From Bradyrhizobium xenonodulans (GTDB lineage Bacteria; Pseudomonadota; Alphaproteobacteria; Rhizobiales; Xanthobacteraceae), in contig NZ_CP089391.1 in the NCBI RefSeq assembly GCF_027594865.1, positions 2,944,501-3,008,500 of the forward strand: a stretch of 64,000 nucleotides of DNA, read 5' to 3'. Numbering within the stretch: the first letter of the stretch is position 1; each line of letters starts with the position of its first letter. The translations under genes and the position numbers were made by a program. The notes beneath the pieces are model-generated. The model saw only the letters and a list, made by a program, of their open reading frames with translations, was not told where the DNA came from and searched no databases. This document shows, piece after piece, positions 1-7,392 of the stretch.

Positions 1-1
1 G

Positions 2-496
2 CAATTGCAGGAGATCTGCGCGGACAGCCTCTCCATTCATCATGACGACGACGCATCCCGCCTCGATATTGCGGCGGCGTTGGGCGCTCCGCCGGCAGGG
101 TGCCACGTCTACGTCTGCGGCCCCGCGGGCATGATCGAGGCGGTGAAGGCCGCCGCGCTGGCCAAGGGCATTGCGGCCGACCGCGTTCACTACGAACTCT
201 TCAAGGCGGAGCAGCCGGGCTTGCCCGACAAGCCATTCGAGGTCGAGCTCAAGTCGAGCGGGCAGGTCGTCGCGGTCGCGGCCGGCCAGACCATCATCCA
301 GGCGCTGGAGGCTGCGGGGCTCGACGTCCTCTACGACTGCCAGCGCGGCGATTGCGGCATCTGCCAATGCGGCGTGATCTCAGGCATTCCTGATCACCGC
401 GACGTCATTCTCAGCGACGACGAGAAGGCGTCCAACAAGGTCATGCAGATCTGCGTGTCGCGCGCGAAATCGGAACGGCTTGTGCTGGATCTCTAG
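2..496 (+). CDS. Rieske oxygenase reductase component, C-terminal part (partial)
   Basis: The gene is cut by the left edge of the window; the reading frame is open from base 2. The visible 164 residues are the end of an NAD(P)H reductase of the VanB/phthalate-dioxygenase-reductase type. First comes the end of the NAD-binding fold (VCGPAGMI), then a C-terminal plant-type [2Fe-2S] ferredoxin domain with the cluster motif CQRGDCGICQC and a later Cys. It passes electrons from NAD(P)H to the Rieske oxygenase encoded 17 bases downstream. The order reductase-alpha-beta, with tight spacing, indicates one operon. The start and the flavin-binding domain lie outside the window. Confidence 0.9.
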   Translation, partial: QLQEICADSLSIHHDDDASRLDIAAALGAPPAGCHVYVCGPAGMIEAVKAAALAKGIAADRVHYELFKAEQPGLPDKPFEVELKSSGQVVAVAAGQTIIQALEAAGLDVLYDCQRGDCGICQCGVISGIPDHRDVILSDDEKASNKVMQICVSRAKSERLVLDL

Positions 497-513
497 CGGG
501 AGGTAAAGGCGTC

Positions 514-1854
514 ATGGACAGATACCGGAACAATGCCTTTGCGATCGATGCGCTGGTGCGTGACACCGAGGTGCATCGCGACGTCTATGTCGACCCCGAG
601 ATCTTCGAGCTCGAGATGGAGCATCTGTTCCCGAACAGCTGGATCTATATCGGGCATGCGAGCCAGCTGGCGAAGCCCGGCGATTTCATCACCGCCAATA
701 TCGGCCGGCAGCCGGTGCTGGCGAGCCGCCATACCGACGGCTCCATCCACGCATTCTACAATCGCTGCCCGCACAAGGGCGTCAAGATCGCGTCCGAGGC
801 CTGCGGCAACACCGGAAAGTTTTTCCGCTGTCCCTATCATGCCTGGTCGTTCAAGACCGACGGCTCGCTGCTCGCGATTCCCCTGAAGAAGGGCTACGAG
901 GGGACGGGGTTCGGCAATGCGCAGGCCAATGAGGGACTGTCGCGGATCAGGAACGTCGTCGTCCATCGCGACTTCATCTTCGCGCAGCTGAACGACAACG
1001 GCGTCTCCTTCGAGGACTATTTCGGCGAGAGCCTCTCGACTATCGACAACATGGTCGACCGCTCGCCGGAGGGCAAGCTCGCGGTCGTCGCCGCGCCGAT
1101 CCGCTACATGCACACCTGCAATTGGAAGATGCTGGTCGAGAACCAGACCGACACCTGCCATCCGATGGTGGCGCATGAAAGCTCGGCCGGCACCGCGGTC
1201 AAGGTCTGGAAGCGCGAGCAGAGCGATTCCACGGAGACGCCGATGGCGGTGCAGCTCTACGGTCCCTTCATGAGCCCGTACGAATTCTACGAGCAGAGCG
1301 GCATCAGGATCTGGCCGAACGGCCACGGCCATACCGGTGTCGCCAACTCCATCCATTCGAACTACTCGGACATCGAGGGCTATCTCGGCCAGATGGTCGC
1401 GGCCTATGGCGAGACGCGCGCGCACGAGATCCTCGGCGAGGTCAGGCACAACACCGTGTATTTCCCCAACATCATGGTGAAGGGCGCCGTCCAGATCCTG
1501 CGCAACTTCATCCCGATCGCGGTCGACAAGACGCTGGTCGAGAGCTGGGTCTATCGCCTGGTCGGCGCGCCCGACAAGCTGTACGAGCGGGCGCTGATGT
1601 ACAACCGCTTCATCAACGCGCCGACCTCGATCGTCGGTCACGACGATCTCGAAATGTATGAGCGCGCCCAGGAGGGGTTGAAGTCCAACGGCAATCAATG
1701 GGTCAATCTCCAGCGCCTCTACGAGGCCGGCGAGCAAGCGGACGTCACCGCCGTGATCAACGGTACGTCGGAACGGCAGATGCGGAACCAGTTTCATGCC
1801 TGGGCCAAGTTCATGACCCTGGACATGGACAAGCGCGTCGAGGCTGCGGAATGA
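514..1854 (+). CDS. Rieske-type aromatic ring-hydroxylating oxygenase, alpha subunit
   Basis: Catalytic large subunit, 446 residues, normal for the family. The Rieske [2Fe-2S] ligands are C85, H87, C106 and H109 (NRCPHKG ... CPYHAW). The mononuclear iron site shows the family pattern with the bridging Asp213 and ligands H216 and H221 (ENQTDTCHPMVAH). The ATG follows a GGAGGT ribosome site. Its stop overlaps the beta-subunit start (ATGA). The reaction is NADH- and O2-dependent hydroxylation of an aromatic substrate. The surrounding genes (isatin-hydrolase-like, anthraniloyl-CoA-type monooxygenase, MarR regulators) suggest indole-3-acetate as substrate, as in iad/iac-type auxin operons. Salicylate 5-hydroxylase or anthranilate dioxygenase are alternatives that sequence reading alone cannot exclude. 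Confidence 0.9.
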   Translation: MDRYRNNAFAIDALVRDTEVHRDVYVDPEIFELEMEHLFPNSWIYIGHASQLAKPGDFITANIGRQPVLASRHTDGSIHAFYNRCPHKGVKIASEACGNTGKFFRCPYHAWSFKTDGSLLAIPLKKGYEGTGFGNAQANEGLSRIRNVVVHRDFIFAQLNDNGVSFEDYFGESLSTIDNMVDRSPEGKLAVVAAPIRYMHTCNWKMLVENQTDTCHPMVAHESSAGTAVKVWKREQSDSTETPMAVQLYGPFMSPYEFYEQSGIRIWPNGHGHTGVANSIHSNYSDIEGYLGQMVAAYGETRAHEILGEVRHNTVYFPNIMVKGAVQILRNFIPIAVDKTLVESWVYRLVGAPDKLYERALMYNRFINAPTSIVGHDDLEMYERAQEGLKSNGNQWVNLQRLYEAGEQADVTAVINGTSERQMRNQFHAWAKFMTLDMDKRVEAAE

Positions 1855-2327
1855 TCACCGAGAAGACCATCACGGACTTCATCTATCGCGAGGCCGATCT
1901 GCTCGATACGATGCAGTGGCAGGCCTGGCTCGACCTGTTTCATCCCGAAGGACGTTACTGGATGCCGCTGGAATGGCAGCAGCAGGACCCGGTGCTCCAG
2001 CCGTCCCTGATGTACGAGGACCTGCTGCTGCTGAAGGTGCGGGTCGAACGCCTCGCCGGCGAGCGGACCTTCAGCCAGAAGCCGAAAAGCCGCTGCCATC
2101 ATCTGCTCCAGGCGCCGCAGATCGTCGCGTGCGATCCGGCCGCCGGAATGTTCAAGGCGCGGACGTCCTATATCTACACCGAGACGCGCGGCGACGTGCT
2201 GGAGCGCTTCTCGGGATGGGCCTCGCACGATTTCGTTCAGGTCGGAGATGGCCTGAAGATCAAGCTCAAGCGCGTCGATCTCGTCAATTTCGACGCGCCG
2301 TTCGGCAACATCCAGCTCTTCATGTGA
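1851..2327 (+). CDS. Aromatic ring-hydroxylating oxygenase, beta subunit
   Basis: Small subunit of the Rieske oxygenase, 158 residues, of the NTF2/SnoaL-like fold (ITDFIYREADLLD, LFHPEGRYWMPL near the N-terminus). I chose the ATG at 1851 because it overlaps the stop of the alpha gene (ATGA) and gives the normal length of a beta subunit; the open frame upstream runs inside the alpha gene. The subunit is structural in most family members and helps set substrate range. It is translationally coupled to the alpha subunit. Confidence 0.9.
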   Translation: MITEKTITDFIYREADLLDTMQWQAWLDLFHPEGRYWMPLEWQQQDPVLQPSLMYEDLLLLKVRVERLAGERTFSQKPKSRCHHLLQAPQIVACDPAAGMFKARTSYIYTETRGDVLERFSGWASHDFVQVGDGLKIKLKRVDLVNFDAPFGNIQLFM

Positions 2328-2334
2328 GAATGTC

Positions 2335-3951
2335 TTGACCGCTGAGACCACTGTTTACGCGCGCTTTCGGGAAACCGCGCTCCGCCGCGGCGAGGCGGGC
2401 TTCCTCAACGTTCTGCCGGAAACCGCCGGGATCTATGGCATCGCGGCGGGGGAGATCTCCTATCGCGCCATGCTCGACCGGGTCGAGCATTGGCGGTCGG
2501 CGTTCGCGCACCAGGGCTATGGCGAAGGCCACCGGGTCGGGCTGCTGCTGCAGAACCGACCGGTGTTCATCGAGCTGTGGTTGGCGCTGAACGCGCTTGG
2601 CGTCTCCGTCGTGCCGATCAACCCCGATTTGCGGATGAGCGAGCTCGAATACATCGTCGCCCATTCCGAGATGAACGCGGCCTTCGTGCTCGCCGAGCGG
2701 CGCGACGAGGTCGCAGCAGCCGCGCGTCAGGCCGGCCGCGCCATCGCGGTGGTGACCGACGGCGATGAGGTTCCTCCACCGTTCGGCGGCAGGCTGGCTG
2801 CGGCCGCAGGCGACGGCGCAACCGAATGCGCGCTGCTCTACACGTCAGGGACGACCGGGCAGCCCAAGGGCTGCGTGCTGACCAATATTTATTTCCTGCA
2901 TTCCGGAAACTGGTATCGTGACGTCGGCGGGCTGTGCGGGCTGAAGGCGGAGGGCGAGCGCATGATCACGCCGCTGCCGCTGTTTCACATGAACGCGATG
3001 GCGGTGTCGCTGATGGCGATGTTGTCGGTCGGCGGCTGCCTAACCATGCTCGACCGCTTCCATCCGCGCAGCTGGTGGGCGTCCGTGCGCGACAGCCGCG
3101 CGACCTGCCTGCATTATCTCGGCGTGATGCCATCGATGCTGATGAGCGCGCCGGAATCGCCGCAGGACAAGGCCCACACCGTGAGGTTCGGCCTTGGTGC
3201 CGGTGTGGACAAGCTGCTGCACGCGCCGTTCGAGGCGCGGTTCGGCTTTCCCCTGATCGAGGCCTGGGCGATGACCGAGACCGGCAGCGGCGGCGTGATC
3301 GCCGCCAATGTCGAGCCGCGCAAGATCGGCACCAGCTGCTTTGGCCGGCCGGCGGGCGAGGTCGAGATCCGGATCGTCGACGAGAGCGGCAATGACGCGG
3401 TGGTGGACATGCCCGGCGAATTGCTGGTGCGGCGGGCCGGTGCAGATCCGCGCTACGGCTTCTTCCGCGAATACCTGAAGAATCCGCAGGCCACCGCTGA
3501 CGCCTGGGCCGGCGGCTGGCTGCACACCGGCGACATCGTCTCGCGCGATGCGGACGGCGATCTGCATTTCGTCGATCGCAAGAAGAACGTGATCCGCCGC
3601 TCCGGCGAGAACATCGCCGCGGTCGAGGTCGAGTCTGTCCTCAACCGCCATCCCGCGATCCGGCAGGCCGCGGTTGCGGCGACGCCCGATCAGGTCCGCG
3701 GCGACGAGGTCGCGGCAGTGATCATCGCCGAGCAGGCCGGCGCCAATCGGCAGCTTGCCGAAGACATCGTGCGCTGGAGCCTGGAGCAGATGGCCTACTA
3801 CAAGGCGCCGGGCTGGATCTGCTTCGTCGACAGCCTGCCGCTGACGGCAACCGAGAAGATCCAGCGCGGCGGACTCAAGGACTATGTGGCGAAGCTGATG
3901 GGCGAGGGCGCGTTCTTCGACCTGCGCGACCTCAAGCGGCGGCAGGTCTGA
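2335..3951 (+). CDS. Acyl-CoA ligase (AMP-forming), AMP-binding family
   Basis: ANL-superfamily ligase, 538 residues. It has the P-loop-like motif LLYTSGTTGQPKGC, the motif MTETGSG, the hinge/adenylate region GWLHTGDI with FVDRKKN, and the C-terminal lysine motif LTATEKIQRGG. It activates a carboxylic acid to its CoA thioester with ATP. The start is probably TTG at 2335, seven bases after the beta-subunit stop; no ATG in frame lies nearby. In this operon it directly follows the Rieske oxygenase, so the oxygenase product (for an auxin pathway, dioxindole-3-acetate) is a natural candidate substrate. That assignment is inference. A second ligase at 27098 is only a distant relative. Confidence 0.88.
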   Translation: MTAETTVYARFRETALRRGEAGFLNVLPETAGIYGIAAGEISYRAMLDRVEHWRSAFAHQGYGEGHRVGLLLQNRPVFIELWLALNALGVSVVPINPDLRMSELEYIVAHSEMNAAFVLAERRDEVAAAARQAGRAIAVVTDGDEVPPPFGGRLAAAAGDGATECALLYTSGTTGQPKGCVLTNIYFLHSGNWYRDVGGLCGLKAEGERMITPLPLFHMNAMAVSLMAMLSVGGCLTMLDRFHPRSWWASVRDSRATCLHYLGVMPSMLMSAPESPQDKAHTVRFGLGAGVDKLLHAPFEARFGFPLIEAWAMTETGSGGVIAANVEPRKIGTSCFGRPAGEVEIRIVDESGNDAVVDMPGELLVRRAGADPRYGFFREYLKNPQATADAWAGGWLHTGDIVSRDADGDLHFVDRKKNVIRRSGENIAAVEVESVLNRHPAIRQAAVAATPDQVRGDEVAAVIIAEQAGANRQLAEDIVRWSLEQMAYYKAPGWICFVDSLPLTATEKIQRGGLKDYVAKLMGEGAFFDLRDLKRRQV

Positions 3952-3962
3952 GGGAGCCAATC

Positions 3963-4694
3963 ATGAGCACGATCCGCACCACACTCGTCACCGGCGGCAA
4001 TTCGGGGATCGGTGAAGCCCTGGCAAAACGGCTCGTCGAGAAAGGCCAGCGCGTCGTCTCGGTCGGGCTGGAGAAGCCGGACTGGACCCATGATCTGCTC
4101 GCCGCCTATTGCGCCGACTTGACCGACATCGCGGCGACGCGCGCCATCGCGCAGGAGATCTGCCGCGATCACGCCATTGATCGCCTCGTGCACAATGCCG
4201 GCATCATCCTGCCCAACCTGCTGCAAGATGCGAAACCCGAGGACATTCTGACGCTGGCGCAGCTGCATCTGGGGGCACCGATGCTGCTGACCCAGACTGC
4301 GATGGAGGGGATGCGCGCGCGCCGCTTCGGCCGCGTCGTGTTCGTCTCCTCGCGCGCGGCGATGGGCGCGGCCACGCGCTCGGCCTATTCGGCGACCAAG
4401 GCCGGCGTGCACGGCATGGCGCGGACCTGGGCGCTGGAGCTGGCCGCGAGCGGCATCACCGTGAACGTGGTCGCGCCGGGACCGATCCTCACCGACAATT
4501 TCTGGGGCATCATCCCGAAGGGCTCGGAGCAGCAGGAGCGGATGGCGCGCAACGTGCCCGTCGGCCGGCTCGGTTCGCGCGAGGATGTCGCGCACGCGAT
4601 CGAGTTCTTCCTCGACGAGCGCTCCGATTTCGTCACCGGCCAGGTGCTCTATGTCTGCGGCGGCACCAGCCTCGTCGGGCTCGGTCCGAGCTAG
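3963..4694 (+). CDS. Short-chain dehydrogenase/reductase (SDR)
   Basis: Classical SDR, 243 residues. It has the Rossmann motif TGGNSGIG at the N-terminus, the HNAG motif, the catalytic Ser in FVSSRA and the Tyr-Lys pair in AYSATKAG. It therefore looks like an active NAD(P)-dependent alcohol/ketone oxidoreductase. It starts 11 bases after the ligase and ends the oxygenase operon, facing the two MarR genes tail to tail. Auxin-degradation operons of the iac/iad kind carry an SDR of uncertain role. It could also be the active partner of the catalytically impaired SDR domain encoded at 23824-25065. Confidence 0.88.
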   Translation: MSTIRTTLVTGGNSGIGEALAKRLVEKGQRVVSVGLEKPDWTHDLLAAYCADLTDIAATRAIAQEICRDHAIDRLVHNAGIILPNLLQDAKPEDILTLAQLHLGAPMLLTQTAMEGMRARRFGRVVFVSSRAAMGAATRSAYSATKAGVHGMARTWALELAASGITVNVVAPGPILTDNFWGIIPKGSEQQERMARNVPVGRLGSREDVAHAIEFFLDERSDFVTGQVLYVCGGTSLVGLGPS

Positions 4695-4707
4695 ATCTTG
4701 GGCCGAG

Positions 4708-5190
4708 CTAGATCTGGTTCTGCCTGATATTGTCGACCATCTTGGCAAGCACGCGGGCGCAGATTTCGATCTCGTCGGGATCGATGCCCGCGATCAGCCG
4801 GTCGTAATTGGTCGCCATGATCGGCCAGATCTTGCGCAGCAGCGCTTCGCCGTCCGGCGTCAGCGCCACCACCCGGCGCCGCTGGTCTTCCTCCGCGATC
4901 TCGCGCATCACGAGACCCGACGACACCATGGATTCGACCATGCGGCTCGCGGTCGATTGCTCGGTGACGGCGAGAACGGAGATCTCGTTGACGGTCAGGC
5001 TCTTGTAGATGAAGAGCACCGACAGCGTTCGAAACACGACATTGTTGATGCCGTGCTCGCTCAGATCGCGGTTCTGGTCCAGGTTCCAGCGATTGGCGAG
5101 GCGGTTGAACAGATACGGGATGTAGCTTTGCAGCTGGTCCCTGGTCCTGGGCGGACCCGATCTCCACCGGCTCTTGGAATCTTTGGCCAT
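4708..5190 (-). CDS. MarR family transcriptional regulator
   Basis: A 160-residue winged-helix regulator with the MarR pattern: N-terminal dimerisation helices, recognition region EISVLAVTEQSTASRMVESM, and wing sequence EEDQRRRVVALTPDG. Genes of this kind repress aromatic-catabolism operons and bind the substrate or its CoA ester as inducer. It lies 13 bases downstream of another MarR gene on the same strand, probably in one transcript, and converges on the oxygenase operon. MarR-type proteins that sense IAA control known auxin-degradation operons; whether this one binds IAA is not visible in the sequence. Confidence 0.88.
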   Translation of the reverse strand: MAKDSKSRWRSGPPRTRDQLQSYIPYLFNRLANRWNLDQNRDLSEHGINNVVFRTLSVLFIYKSLTVNEISVLAVTEQSTASRMVESMVSSGLVMREIAEEDQRRRVVALTPDGEALLRKIWPIMATNYDRLIAGIDPDEIEICARVLAKMVDNIRQNQI

Positions 5191-5203
5191 TATCTTTGCG
5201 ACT

Positions 5204-5686
5204 TTACTTCTTGCGATGAGGGCGAATTTTCGAGGAGAGGGAGCGCAGCACCGACAGCGCGGTGTCCAGCTCCCGGGCCGGAATGGTCTCGAGCCGTTTG
5301 CAAAGATGCTTCTTGTGGACGTCCGCAGCCTTGCGGAACAGCGCTTCGCCCTTGGGCGTCAGGCGCACGATGAAAGAGCGCCGATCCTCGCTCGACATTT
5401 CCTTGCTGATGAGGTCGTCTGCCAGAAGACGCTGCACCAGCCCCGAGACGTTGCCGCCGGAGACTTTCAGGTTTTGCGACAATTGCCCGAGCGCGAGGCC
5501 GTCCCTGGAACGGTCGAGCTGCGCCAGCACGTCGAACTTCGCCAGCGACAGGCCGAACTCCGCGCCCAGCATCGCGTTCAGCGACGCGAAAATCTCGCCG
5601 TGCAATGACAGCAATTGCAGCCAAAGCCTGGTTTCGATCTGCCCATAGGCGGGACCAATGCTCTCCTTGAGTGCTGCCGGCATCAC
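5204..5686 (-). CDS. MarR family transcriptional regulator
   Basis: A 160-residue MarR protein, clearly different in sequence from its neighbour at 4708-5190. The helix-turn-helix is around LGQLSQNLKVSGGNVSGLVQRL and the wing around SSEDRRSFIVRLTPKG. The phrase FDVLAQLDR and the GN(V/L) motif in the recognition helix are shared with the third MarR at 28772-29332, so these two may read related operators. It is the first gene of the two-gene MarR unit. It lies downstream of iorAB on the same strand, with a 146-base gap that could hold its own promoter. Confidence 0.88.
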   Translation of the reverse strand: MMPAALKESIGPAYGQIETRLWLQLLSLHGEIFASLNAMLGAEFGLSLAKFDVLAQLDRSRDGLALGQLSQNLKVSGGNVSGLVQRLLADDLISKEMSSEDRRSFIVRLTPKGEALFRKAADVHKKHLCKRLETIPARELDTALSVLRSLSSKIRPHRKK

Positions 5687-5832
5687 ATGACCATCAAGTA
5701 CAATGTGTCTCGTCGAGGGGGATTATCGCTGGGCGTTCGCTCCGATTAACAAGCTGAGAATCGTAGTCAAGCCGTCCCATGCTGACGGACGTCAGCTCGA
5801 ACGGCAATCGAATCCTGGGCCGGCCGACGGCA

Positions 5833-7392
5833 TCACGCAAAACTCTTGATGGTCTGGATCACGCCGTCGAGCTCCTTGCCGGGCCCGTCCTTCAGCGCCG
5901 CCTCCCGCAGCCGCCGCGCCCAGTCGGCGGCATCGTCGCGCCGCTCCACCAGCTTGATCGCGGCCAGCGTCTTGTCGAACTTGGACAGTCCGCGGCTGTG
6001 GGTATCGGAATAGCCCTTCACCAGCCGGCGGCATTGCAGGATCTCGACGCCGAGCTGGTAGTTGATGCCGACGGCTTCGGTCGCATCCTTGAGCCACGCG
6101 TCCCGATGCGCCATCTCGACGGCATGACGCAGCGAGCGGCGGCGCATGCCGCGCAAGCCCGCCACGACATAGAGCGCGAGGAACCAGGGCAGCGAATAAG
6201 TCCGCACCCGGCGCCCCTTGTTGACGCGGCGATCGAGCCAGCCGAGCAAGCGGGGCCTGGTACCAAGCCAGCGGCCAAAACCTGCCGGCAGCATCCCCAT
6301 GACCTCCTCCATGCGCGGATGCATGAATTCGGTGGTGTGAAGCACCTGGTCCTGCGACAGCTCCAGCTCGCTCTCGATGCGCGTGCGGCGACTGGCGCGG
6401 GTCTTGAGGTCGGCGACGCGGATGACGTCGTCATAGCTCATCGCGTTGGCGAGATGTTTTGCCGCGGCCTGCGTGAACGCGTAGCCCCGTTCAGTGCCAC
6501 CGGCGTTCCGGTCCGTGGTGGACAGCTTGCCGAGGATATCGAGATATTCGGCACCATAGGCGACGTCCTGAAAGTCGACGACCTTCCTCAGGCCGGCCCG
6601 CGCCATCGCCTGCGCGGGCTCGGGCAAGTCCTGCGTCAGCCGCGCGACAAGCCCGCTGAGCTGCGGATCGAGCGGCGCGGGCGTTGTGCTGGCCTGCGCC
6701 GGCTGGCTTGGTGCCGCAATTTCCGCGGCCCCGGTCTTGACGCGGTCGAAGGCGGCGTCGAAGGTCTCGATGCTGGCTTTTGCGCCCTTGCCGCCGGCAC
6801 GGATCACGTCGAGATAGCTCTCGCGGCTGAACGGGAGCACGTTTGCGGCCGCCAGCGCACCGAACATCGCCGCCGAGATGACGCTGCCATGCGCGATCGC
6901 CAGCGCGTTCAGGTCGAAGATGATCTCGGTCTTGGCGGCAACGCCGATCGCACCCGTCACCGCGCCGTCGTCGGCAATGCCATTGCCCGGCGCGATCTTC
7001 TCGCCGATCGCAAACGAGCGGTGATTGGACGCGATCAGCGTCGTGCGCTCCGGCGTCACGAGGCCGCGCAGGATCGACCGGCCGGCCTCCATGAATTCCG
7101 CGGCCATCACCACGTCGACGTCGCCGGGCGTCGGCATCAAGGACAGGATCGGCCTCCGGCCGTCGAGCAGCGGCATCGCCTCGATGTAATAAATGGTGGC
7201 GCCGGTGCGCTGGGCGACGCCGGGCACCGAGGTCGATTGCGCGGCCCAGCCGTGGTTCTCGGCGAGCTGCACGATCCAGTCGGTGAGGACCCCGCCGCCC
7301 TGGCCGCCCATCGCGACGATCGCGATCGAGATCGGCCGTTCGGTCGCGTCTCCCGCAGCGGGCAGCGCCAGCCGCACCGTCTCGTCCCTCAT
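5833..7392 (-). CDS. iorB: 2-Oxoacid:ferredoxin oxidoreductase, beta/gamma-type subunit (IorB family with DUF6537-like extension)
   Basis: 519 residues. The first 200 match the IorB/gamma domain (IAIVAMGGQGGGVLTDW, SVPGVAQRTGATIYYIE), which carries the CoA-binding part of 2-oxoacid oxidoreductases. The remaining 300 residues form the extra C-terminal domain seen in the long alphaproteobacterial IorB family. With IorA it decarboxylates a 2-oxoacid oxidatively with CoA and ferredoxin. The usual name is indolepyruvate oxidoreductase. Here, next to an isatin-hydrolase-like gene and an anthraniloyl-CoA-type monooxygenase, isatinate (2-aminophenylglyoxylate) would be an attractive substrate, giving anthraniloyl-CoA. 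Start overlaps the iorA stop by four bases. Confidence 0.88.
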   Translation of the reverse strand: MRDETVRLALPAAGDATERPISIAIVAMGGQGGGVLTDWIVQLAENHGWAAQSTSVPGVAQRTGATIYYIEAMPLLDGRRPILSLMPTPGDVDVVMAAEFMEAGRSILRGLVTPERTTLIASNHRSFAIGEKIAPGNGIADDGAVTGAIGVAAKTEIIFDLNALAIAHGSVISAAMFGALAAANVLPFSRESYLDVIRAGGKGAKASIETFDAAFDRVKTGAAEIAAPSQPAQASTTPAPLDPQLSGLVARLTQDLPEPAQAMARAGLRKVVDFQDVAYGAEYLDILGKLSTTDRNAGGTERGYAFTQAAAKHLANAMSYDDVIRVADLKTRASRRTRIESELELSQDQVLHTTEFMHPRMEEVMGMLPAGFGRWLGTRPRLLGWLDRRVNKGRRVRTYSLPWFLALYVVAGLRGMRRRSLRHAVEMAHRDAWLKDATEAVGINYQLGVEILQCRRLVKGYSDTHSRGLSKFDKTLAAIKLVERRDDAADWARRLREAALKDGPGKELDGVIQTIKSFA